The notes under the pieces were generated by a model that had not been told where the DNA came from, made no database searches, and worked only from the letters and a program-made list of their open reading frames with translations. Below, piece by piece: positions 1 to 5,984 of a DNA stretch of 7,978 nucleotides (its first letter is position 1; every line of letters begins with the position of its first letter). The DNA lies in assembly GCA_031278755.1 (NCBI GenBank), contig JAITJV010000132.1, positions 1-7,978 of the forward strand, in the 5' to 3' direction. The translations under genes and the position numbers were made by a program. The DNA comes from Treponema sp. (GTDB lineage: Bacteria > Spirochaetota > Spirochaetia > Treponematales > Breznakiellaceae).

Positions 1-1680
1 CTGGTGAAAACATACAAGGATGGCCGTAAATTGTACGATATAGGGGCCAACCGTACCGGCTGGGTAAGGCTCTGTCTTTCCGGGGAACGGGGCGCTTCGG
101 TACGGCTTGCTTTTGCGGAAGTTCTTGATGAGGAAGGGGAACTGGAACTGCGCCCCTTAAGGACTGCCAGGGCCGCGGATACTTACATTCTGCGGGGAGA
201 CGGCGTTGAAGAATATGCACCCCGCTTTACCTACCACGGGTTCAGATATTTTACCGTACAGCAGCAGGGGGATGTACACATAGAAAGTATGACCATGGAA
301 TTTGTCCGAAGCGATATGAAGCGGAATGCCGTTTTTCACTGTGAGGATGAATTCCTTAACCGTTTGGCGGATACCTTCTGGCATACCGATGCCTGCAATA
401 TGTTTAGTATCCCGACAGATTGTGCCCAGCGGGACGAACGGCTTGGCTGGACCACCGATACAACCAACCGCGTTGATGGCTGCATATATCATTTTGATAT
501 GGCGTCTTTTTTTAACAAGTGGCTCCGTGATATTTATGATACCCAGGATGACAATACGGGATATTTCGCGGATACGGCTCCCCACCGCTGGGGACGGCGT
601 CCCTGTGACCCGATGGTAAGTACGCCGGCGGTACTTCCCCTGTTGTTGTACCATGCCTATGGAAATAGGCAGGTTCTTGAGCAATGCTATGAACCTTTAA
701 AGCGTTATGTTAACGCCCTGCTTGTGGAAGCGGACAGCCTGATTGTTTCCCGTACCGGTTTCGGTGAATGGGCCTGTCCCATGGAGGAATGTTACCCCGA
801 ACTGAATGGCCCCGGTGCAATATCAAAGAACATAGATCCGGCAGCGATTTCTACCATATATTTTCGTTACTGTGTTGTTCTGCTTGCAAAAACCGCGGGG
901 ATTCTTGGAAAAGAAAAAGAGGCGGCCTATTTCCGGGATATGGCCGAATATATACGCAAGCGTTTTAACGAAGTCTTTTTTAATCCCGAAACCTGCCAGT
1001 ACGATAAGGGAACACAAAGCGTCAATGCCCTTGCCGTTCATCATGGCTTTGTGGAAAGCGAATACCGAAAAAGAGTAGTGGAAAACATCGTCAAGGATGT
1101 CCGCGAAAAAGGCAATCATCTGAGTACCGGTAATATGGGTACCAAAGCGGTCATAGAAACACTCTGTAACGAGGGGTTTGACGATCTCGTCTATGAGATC
1201 ATGACCAATCGTACATCTCCTGGTTTTGGTTATATGCTGGAACAGGGAGCCACCAGCATGTGGGAACGATGGGAAGCGGACAGGAACAATAACATCATGA
1301 ATGTCCGGAACCATCCCATGTTTTCTCCCTGCTGTGTGTGGTTCTACAAATATCTGGGCGGGATAGGTATGGAAGAAGATACAGATGCCTTCCGGCGCCT
1401 TCTCGTTGCGCCGCATGTCCCCGGTAAGCTTTCCCACATAGAGGTATCTATGGAAATTCCCGCAGGGAAGCTTAGTTCAGCCTGGAACAAGACCTCGTCA
1501 CAGTGTGTGTTTAATCTGGCAATTCCCTTTAATACGTCTGCAAGGGTTGTAATACCTCCTGTCATACCGGGAGCAAGAAACTTGTCCGTGAACGAACAGA
1601 CGATCCGGTGTGAAAGAGATGAAATGGGTGGTTTTATTACCTGTGTTTCCGCGGGGAAATATGAATTTGTCCTATCGTAA
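1..1680 (+). CDS. Alpha-L-rhamnosidase, GH78 family (5' end outside the window)
   Basis: This enzyme removes terminal alpha-L-rhamnose from glycans by an inverting mechanism. Numbering is from the codon at position 4. Residues about 9-100 form the beta-domain that precedes the catalytic barrel (YDIGANRTGW; FTYHGFRY at 75-82). Residues about 106-462 are the (alpha/alpha)6 barrel, and the rest is the C-terminal beta-sandwich. D139, E145, W149 and D152 have the spacing of the sugar-binding and general-acid residues Asp630, Glu636, Trp640 and Asp643 of Streptomyces SaRha78A, as I recall them. E421 in SMWERW fits the second catalytic glutamate, and N436-H437 follow. The usual WTGDA is WTTDT here. 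The frame is open to the left edge, and family members usually carry further N-terminal domains, so the GTG at position 4 is probably not the start. No signal peptide can be judged. The stop is TAA. The family call is firm; the exact substrate is unknown. Confidence 0.93.
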   Translation: MVKTYKDGRKLYDIGANRTGWVRLCLSGERGASVRLAFAEVLDEEGELELRPLRTARAADTYILRGDGVEEYAPRFTYHGFRYFTVQQQGDVHIESMTMEFVRSDMKRNAVFHCEDEFLNRLADTFWHTDACNMFSIPTDCAQRDERLGWTTDTTNRVDGCIYHFDMASFFNKWLRDIYDTQDDNTGYFADTAPHRWGRRPCDPMVSTPAVLPLLLYHAYGNRQVLEQCYEPLKRYVNALLVEADSLIVSRTGFGEWACPMEECYPELNGPGAISKNIDPAAISTIYFRYCVVLLAKTAGILGKEKEAAYFRDMAEYIRKRFNEVFFNPETCQYDKGTQSVNALAVHHGFVESEYRKRVVENIVKDVREKGNHLSTGNMGTKAVIETLCNEGFDDLVYEIMTNRTSPGFGYMLEQGATSMWERWEADRNNNIMNVRNHPMFSPCCVWFYKYLGGIGMEEDTDAFRRLLVAPHVPGKLSHIEVSMEIPAGKLSSAWNKTSSQCVFNLAIPFNTSARVVIPPVIPGARNLSVNEQTIRCERDEMGGFITCVSAGKYEFVLS

Positions 1681-1724
1681 CATGTCTTGGTTTCTTTAGG
1701 TTTTTCCAAACTATTTCCTCCCTG

Positions 1725-1752
1725 TTGGCAAAACTGCCGTATATGTTATACT
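1725..1752 (+). promoter_or_regulatory. Sigma-70 promoter of the beta-mannosidase gene
   Basis: TTGGCA (1725-1730, 5 of 6 consensus bases) is followed by 16 bases and then TATACT (1747-1752, 5 of 6). A TG at 1744-1745 makes it an extended -10 element. Transcription should begin near 1759, giving a leader of about 60 bases. It shows that the mannosidase need not depend on read-through from the rhamnosidase gene. The motif match is seen; activity is inferred. Confidence 0.65.
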
Positions 1753-1754
1753 GG

Positions 1755-1769
1755 AGTTGTTTGACAACT
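1755..1769. promoter_or_regulatory. Palindromic operator at the transcription start, FadR/GntR-like
   Basis: AGTTGT-TTG-ACAACT is a perfect 6-base inverted repeat with a 3-base centre. The core TTGTTTGACAA (1757-1767) fits the general FadR-subfamily GntR consensus TNGTNNNACNA. It begins two bases after the -10 element and covers the predicted start of transcription, a position that suits a repressor released by a sugar or sugar acid. The regulator is not in this window. As RNA the same bases could instead form a short hairpin with a 3-base loop. Confidence 0.5.
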
Positions 1770-1778
1770 TCGGTTATT

Positions 1779-1795
1779 AAACAAGTCCATTGTTT
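1779..1795. repeat. Short inverted repeat in the mannosidase leader
   Basis: AAACAA (1779-1784) and TTGTTT (1790-1795) are complementary arms around a 5-base loop, 13 bases before the ribosome binding site. The TTGTTTG at 1790-1796 repeats the left part of the upstream palindrome (1757-1763). It may be a weak second operator or a small leader hairpin. An AT-rich 6-base stem can also arise by chance. Confidence 0.3.
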
Positions 1796-1808
1796 GCACC
1801 GCCATATC

Positions 1809-1814
1809 AGGAGG
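1809..1814 (+). promoter_or_regulatory. Shine-Dalgarno site that sets the mannosidase start
   Basis: AGGAGG lies 5 bases before the ATG at 1820. It decides in favour of that ATG over the in-frame ATG at 1790, which lies inside the leader inverted repeat and has no such site. Confidence 0.85.
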
Positions 1815-1819
1815 AAATC

Positions 1820-4294
1820 ATGATCATTCAGATGCTTCATAATAACTGGAAAATGCGGAAAATTCCCGATAAGGATTATATTCCCGCAAGGGTCCCCGGT
1901 TCTGTTTACAGCGATCTTCTGGCCGCCAAAAAAATGGAAGATCCGTATTGGCGGGACAATGAGGACAGGGCTTTTGCCCTCATGGAAAATGATTTTGAGT
2001 ACCTGGGCGTCTTTACCCCCGATCCGGCGCTTCTTTCATGCGGCAGGGTGCTGCTCCGCTGCGACGGGCTTGATACGCTGGCCGATCTTTACCTCAACGG
2101 CGAAGCGCTGGGTACGGCCTGCAACATGCACCGTATCTGGGAATTTGATGTAAAGGGCGGGCTTAAAAAAGGTGAAAACACCCTGCGCATTGTGTTTCAT
2201 TCTCCCAACAAATTTGTCCGCGACGCGTACAGGAAAATACGGACCGACGGTTCCGGCGACTGCCTTGACGGTTTTCCGCAGCTGCGCAAGGCCCACTGCC
2301 AGTTCGGCTGGGACTGGGGCGCCAGGCTTCCCGACGCGGGGATCTGGCGGGACGTCAAACTGCTCGGCATTGACACGGCCCGTATTGACAATGTGTATAT
2401 CACGCAGAAGCATAAAAAAGATTCGGTTGACCTCGGCTTTAAGATGGAACTGGATACGGGGGCAGGGCCTGTCGCGGCAGGGGGCGCAGGAGCGGGAATA
2501 CGGGCGGGGTTCTCCTGGGCGGTGATCGTTACCGATCCAAAAGGAAAAGTTACACGGCATGAAAATTCTCCGGGAAAAATCACCATTCAAAAACCTGAGC
2601 TGTGGTGGCCCAACGGCTTCGGCGCCCAGCCGCTTTACACGGTAAAGGTTGTTCTCTTTTTCAGGGGCAGGGAAATCGACAGCCGGGAGCGGCGTTACGG
2701 ACTGCGTACCATGACCGTGCGGAAACGGAAAGACAAGTGGGGTGAAAGTTTTGCCCATGAAGTCAACGGTACGGCGATTTTTGCGATGGGAGCGGACTAT
2801 ATTCCCGAAGACAATATCAGGAGCCGCATTACCCCCGAACGGACGCGGAAACTTCTGGAACAGTGTACCGCGGCAAATTTTAACGCGGTGCGGGTGTGGG
2901 GCGGCGGGTATTATCCTGACGACTGGTTTTACGATATCTGTGATGAACTGGGGCTTGTCGTATGGCAGGACTTTATGTTCGCCTGCGCGGTTTACGATCT
3001 TACCGAAGAATTTGACGCCAATATACGGGCGGAACTTGCCGACAATATCAAGCGCTTAAGACATCATGCGTCGCTGGGGCTGTGGTGCGGCAACAACGAA
3101 ATGGAAATGTTTGTTGATCAGATGATGTGGGTAAGCACCCTTAAACAGAAAGCGGATTATATCAAGATGTACGAATACATCTTTCCCGGGATCATTAAAG
3201 ACCTTGATCCCCAAACTTTCTACTGGCCGGCAAGCCCTTCATCGGGGGGCAGCTTCGACAAGCCCAACGATCCCGACAGGGGCGATGTCCACTACTGGGA
3301 CGTGTGGCACGGGAACAAGCCCTTTTCCGATTACCGCAATTACTACTTCCGCTATGCGTCGGAATTCGGTTTTCAGTCCTTCCCGGCGCTTAAAACCGTT
3401 GAAAGCTTTACCGAAAGCGGAGACCGGAATGTCTTTTCCTACATAATGGAACGCCACCAGCGGAACAACGCCGCAAACGGGAAGATCATGAACTATATGT
3501 ACCAGACATTCCTGTATCCCAACGGATTTGAGACCTTGCTTTACGCATCGCAGCTCCTCCAGGCTGAGGCGATCAAATACGGAGTGGAGCATTTCCGCCG
3601 CAACCGCGGCCGCTGCATGGGGGCTATCTACTGGCAACTCAACGACATCTGGCCCGTGGCTTCCTGGGCGTCCATCGACTATTATTTCCGCTGGAAAGCC
3701 CTGCACTATTACGCGAAGCGTTTCTTCCGGCCGGTGATGATTTCCTGCCATGAGGAAGGGATCCTTACCCAGAATCCAAACGCCAACCATCAGCCCCAGA
3801 TAAAGGAAAAAATCGAAAAGAGTTTTAGATTATCCGTGGCAAACGAAACAAGGAAGGACGGAAAATTCACCGTAAAGTGGGAAATACGGGACAGGACGGC
3901 GAAGGCGCTGAGGGAAAAGTCCGTTCCCGTCACGGTTCCCGCCCTGACTTCGGTATGGCTCGACAAGGTGATGGTTCCCGGCATAAAACTTGACGATGAA
4001 TATCTGAGCTACCATCTGTACGACGGCGGCGCGCTTGTTTCCGAAGGGACGGTGATCTTCTCCCTGCCGAAATTTTTCCACTGGGCCGATCCGAAACTTT
4101 CCTGCGCCGTGGAAGGAAATGTCATCACCGTAAAGGCCGCCGCTTATGCAAAGAGCGTCGAGATTCTCAACAGGAACGAAGACATGATCCTTGAGGACAA
4201 TTACTTCGACATGAACGCCGGGACAAAAAAGGTAAAGATCATAAGCGGCAAACCGGAAGGTTTGAAACTTAGAAGCGTTTACGACATTAAGTAG
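1820..4294 (+). CDS. Beta-mannosidase, GH2 family (cytoplasmic)
   Basis: This is a retaining exo-beta-mannosidase that releases mannose from the non-reducing ends of beta-mannosides. It has 824 residues, normal for the family. The N-terminal sugar-binding-like domain shows [12 protein letters not shown] and [10 protein letters not shown]. An Ig-like domain follows, then the TIM barrel from about residue 320 ([25 protein letters not shown]). E427 in WCGNNE fits the acid/base and E515 in SEFGFQSFP the nucleophile, 88 residues apart as expected for this group. [17 protein letters not shown] (604-620) is another family signature. A C-terminal beta-domain ends the protein. No signal peptide is visible, so the substrate is probably imported first. 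Residues 213-230 are an unusual Gly/Ala-rich insert. The gene follows the rhamnosidase after 139 bases and has its own promoter and operator. Substrate linkage is inferred from family only. Confidence 0.95.
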   Translation: MIIQMLHNNWKMRKIPDKDYIPARVPGSVYSDLLAAKKMEDPYWRDNEDRAFALMENDFEYLGVFTPDPALLSCGRVLLRCDGLDTLADLYLNGEALGTACNMHRIWEFDVKGGLKKGENTLRIVFHSPNKFVRDAYRKIRTDGSGDCLDGFPQLRKAHCQFGWDWGARLPDAGIWRDVKLLGIDTARIDNVYITQKHKKDSVDLGFKMELDTGAGPVAAGGAGAGIRAGFSWAVIVTDPKGKVTRHENSPGKITIQKPELWWPNGFGAQPLYTVKVVLFFRGREIDSRERRYGLRTMTVRKRKDKWGESFAHEVNGTAIFAMGADYIPEDNIRSRITPERTRKLLEQCTAANFNAVRVWGGGYYPDDWFYDICDELGLVVWQDFMFACAVYDLTEEFDANIRAELADNIKRLRHHASLGLWCGNNEMEMFVDQMMWVSTLKQKADYIKMYEYIFPGIIKDLDPQTFYWPASPSSGGSFDKPNDPDRGDVHYWDVWHGNKPFSDYRNYYFRYASEFGFQSFPALKTVESFTESGDRNVFSYIMERHQRNNAANGKIMNYMYQTFLYPNGFETLLYASQLLQAEAIKYGVEHFRRNRGRCMGAIYWQLNDIWPVASWASIDYYFRWKALHYYAKRFFRPVMISCHEEGILTQNPNANHQPQIKEKIEKSFRLSVANETRKDGKFTVKWEIRDRTAKALREKSVPVTVPALTSVWLDKVMVPGIKLDDEYLSYHLYDGGALVSEGTVIFSLPKFFHWADPKLSCAVEGNVITVKAAAYAKSVEILNRNEDMILEDNYFDMNAGTKKVKIISGKPEGLKLRSVYDIK

Positions 4295-4334
4295 CGTCTG
4301 TCCACAAAGCCGGTTGCTTTACGGACAGACGCTA
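4292..4334. terminator. 43-base near-perfect inverted repeat over the mannosidase stop codon
   Basis: Arms 4292-4303 and 4323-4334 pair over 12 bases (TAGCGTCTGTCC). After a 2x2 internal mismatch, AAAGC (4306-4310) pairs with GCTTT (4316-4320) around the loop CGGTT, so 17 of 19 arm positions pair. The TAG stop of the mannosidase is the first three bases of the left arm. There is no U-tract on either side, so it is not a textbook intrinsic terminator, although its place between convergent genes suggests that it stops transcription from both sides or protects 3' ends. It could also be one copy of a dispersed palindromic repeat. Confidence 0.55.
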
Positions 4335-4339
4335 AGCAG

Positions 4340-4360
4340 CGCCGCGCACTTACCGCGGCG
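4340..4360 (-). terminator. GC-rich hairpin just after the symporter stop codon
   Basis: CGCCGCG (4340-4346) and CGCGGCG (4354-4360) form a perfect 7-base, all G/C stem with a 7-base loop. On the minus strand it starts one base after the TGA of the symporter gene. No U-run follows. It probably helps end or stabilise the symporter mRNA together with the larger inverted repeat next to it. Confidence 0.45.
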
Positions 4361-4361
4361 A

Positions 4362-5882
4362 TCATTCCTCAAAGATCGGCGGCGAGGCGGCCTGTTCAAA
4401 GATGTCTATTACCGTCTGGGGCGGTTCCTTCGTAATAAGGCTTATTACGGGGATAAAGATCGTTGATATGATAAAACCGGGCGCGAGGGAATAGACGCCC
4501 GTAGCCTGGCTTAAGGTGGCCCATTCGTTTCCGGAAGGTATGCAGATCACATATTCCCAGATTATTACCGCAAGCCCGCCCGAGATGATCCCGGCCGCCG
4601 CTCCGGGGATGTTGATCCGTCTCCAGTAAAGAGAGAACAGCACCAGGGCGCCAAAGCAGGAGCCAAATCCGGACCATGCGACCGACACAAGCGTCATGAT
4701 GCTTGCGTTCTTGTCTATGGCTATGATATAGGCAATAAAGGATATAACCACAACCGAAACGCGGCTGAAGGTGAGAAAGTGCCTGTCCGAATATTCCGTG
4801 CGGGTAAACCCCCGGTAAATATCGTTGGCTATGGCCGATGCCGTTACCAGAAGCTGGGAATCGGCGGTGGACATGATCGCGGCGAGAACGCTGCAGAGAA
4901 AAATGCTTCCCGGAATCGCCATGGAAAGCAGACCGGAATCCATAAATATTTCTTTGACTGTTTTTACAAACATGCTTTCCGGATCATCAAGGCCGGGGAT
5001 GAAAACTGAACCCGCAATGCCCATGAGTGCGGCGCAGCCGAGGGAAATGACGGTCGTAAGGCCCGCAATGATCACCGCGGGCAGTATTGATCTTTCATTT
5101 TTAACCGCCATGAAACGGGTAAGTATGTGGGGCATGCCGAAATAACCGAGGCCCCAGGCAAGCCCGGAAATAATTGATGCGGGGGAAAGCGGCTTGCCCG
5201 GTTTGTCCAGCAGTATATTGAAGAAGCCGGGATCGACGTTCCGGGCGATCCCGCGGAACCCTCCGGCAAGATAAAGGACGATGACGGATACCGTTATTAT
5301 GGTGATAAGCATCAACAGCGCCTGAACAAGATCGGTCCAGCATACGGCGCGGAATCCGCCCAAAAAGGTATAGATCAGGATGATAAAGACGCCTATGAGC
5401 AGGGCGATCTGATAATCAACGCCGAAAACTTCGGAAAAAAGCGTGCCGCAGGCGACGAAACCCGAAGCGGTGTACAGGGTAAAAAAGATGATGATAAAAA
5501 CCGCCGAAATAAAGCGGAGCAGGCGGGAAGAATCCCGGAAGCGGTTTTCAAAAAATTCCGGCATGGTGATTGAATATCCTGCGGTAATGGTGTAGCGGCG
5601 CAGCCGTTTTGCCACGACGATCCAGTTGAGGATTGTTCCCAGGGCCAGTCCCGCCGCGATCCATATCTGTCCCACCCCGTAGGCGTATATGGCGCCGGTA
5701 AAGCCCAGTATGAGCCAGCCCGACATATCGCTGGCATAGGCGGACAGGGCGGCGACGGCGGCGTTGAGCCGCCTTCCTCCGAGAAAATAACCGACAAGGC
5801 TTGCCGTTTTTCTGAAACAGAAAGCCCCGACAAGAATCAGAACGGCCATATAACACGCAAAGACGGCAATGGTGGCGATCAT
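4362..5882 (-). CDS. putP: Sodium/solute symporter, PutP type (probable sodium/proline symporter)
   Basis: This inner-membrane carrier of the SSS family uses the sodium gradient to import its substrate. At 506 residues it is nearly the length of E. coli PutP (502), with about 13 predicted membrane segments (roughly 3-23, 41-65, 70-90, 125-150, 160-178, 187-208, 235-258, 268-292, 320-348, 370-390, 396-418, 425-445, 465-483). D52 and S54 in SDMSGW, and S338-T339 in AAIMST, match the PutP sodium ligands Asp55, Ser57, Ser340 and Thr341. W56, Y137, W243, Y247 and P251 match PutP Trp59, Tyr140, Trp244, Tyr248 and Pro252, linked to proline binding and transport, which favours proline. That alignment is from memory. 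GAGGG at 5892-5896 lies 9 bases before the ATG. The gene converges on the mannosidase and has its own promoter, so it is not evidently part of the glycan genes. A sugar or another amino acid as substrate cannot be excluded. Confidence 0.85.
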   Translation of the reverse strand: MIATIAVFACYMAVLILVGAFCFRKTASLVGYFLGGRRLNAAVAALSAYASDMSGWLILGFTGAIYAYGVGQIWIAAGLALGTILNWIVVAKRLRRYTITAGYSITMPEFFENRFRDSSRLLRFISAVFIIIFFTLYTASGFVACGTLFSEVFGVDYQIALLIGVFIILIYTFLGGFRAVCWTDLVQALLMLITIITVSVIVLYLAGGFRGIARNVDPGFFNILLDKPGKPLSPASIISGLAWGLGYFGMPHILTRFMAVKNERSILPAVIIAGLTTVISLGCAALMGIAGSVFIPGLDDPESMFVKTVKEIFMDSGLLSMAIPGSIFLCSVLAAIMSTADSQLLVTASAIANDIYRGFTRTEYSDRHFLTFSRVSVVVISFIAYIIAIDKNASIMTLVSVAWSGFGSCFGALVLFSLYWRRINIPGAAAGIISGGLAVIIWEYVICIPSGNEWATLSQATGVYSLAPGFIISTIFIPVISLITKEPPQTVIDIFEQAASPPIFEE

Positions 5883-5891
5883 TTAAATTTT

Positions 5892-5896
5892 CCCTC
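5892..5896 (-). promoter_or_regulatory. Ribosome binding site of the symporter gene
   Basis: GAGGG on the minus strand ends 9 bases before the ATG at 5882-5880. It supports this start for the 506-residue protein, whose first membrane segment begins almost at once. Confidence 0.65.
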
Positions 5897-5901
5897 GAAT
5901 A

Positions 5902-5930
5902 AATATAACACGTTTTGTATAAATATTCAA
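5902..5930 (-). promoter_or_regulatory. Sigma-70 promoter of the symporter gene
   Basis: On the minus strand TTGAAT (5930-5925, 4 of 6) and TATATT (5907-5902, 5 of 6) are 17 bases apart within a very AT-rich stretch. The predicted start of transcription falls about 13 bases before the ATG, leaving room only for the ribosome binding site. The -35 box lies inside the T-rich tail of the lysS terminator, so the two signals share bases. Confidence 0.6.
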
Positions 5931-5975
5931 AAATAATTTAAGGAAACCTCTAAAAACTTCAGTTTCTGGAGGTTT
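5928..5975 (-). terminator. lysS: Intrinsic terminator of lysS
   Basis: On the minus strand AAACCTC (5975-5969) pairs with GAGGTTT (5950-5944). An inner stem of AAAC and GTTT closes a TGAA loop, with a mismatch and a wobble pair between the two stems. The run that follows (5943-5928) is T-rich but interrupted. It starts about ten bases after the lysS stop codon and separates lysS from the symporter gene. Confidence 0.65.
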
Positions 5976-5984
5976 TCCCGCCCG

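Noticed and set aside
823..1437. 204-codon minus-strand ORF inside the rhamnosidase gene
   Set aside because: It lies opposite the conserved GH78 barrel and its translation shows no domain or initiation signal.
1681..1724. Intrinsic terminator after the rhamnosidase gene
   Set aside because: Only a weak 4-base pairing (TTGG with CCAA) is found around a T-rich loop; no convincing hairpin with a U-tract, so read-through into the mannosidase remains possible.
1761..1789. TTGACA at 1761-1766 as a second -35 box
   Set aside because: The base match is perfect, but 16 to 18 bases downstream there is no sequence like a -10 box; the TTGACA arises from the operator palindrome.
1790..1822. Upstream in-frame ATG at 1790 as start of the mannosidase
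   Set aside because: It lacks a ribosome binding site and lies in a leader inverted repeat; the ATG at 1820 has AGGAGG at a 5-base distance, and homology begins at about the HNNWKMRK segment after it.
2036..2758. 240-codon minus-strand ORF inside the mannosidase gene
   Set aside because: It is antisense to a well-conserved GH2 gene, with a translation of no recognisable family; a shadow of codon bias.
5902..5927. Imperfect palindrome in the symporter promoter as an operator
   Set aside because: TATAACA and TTGTATA match as inverted arms in only five of seven positions, and the region is so AT-rich that such matches are expected by chance.
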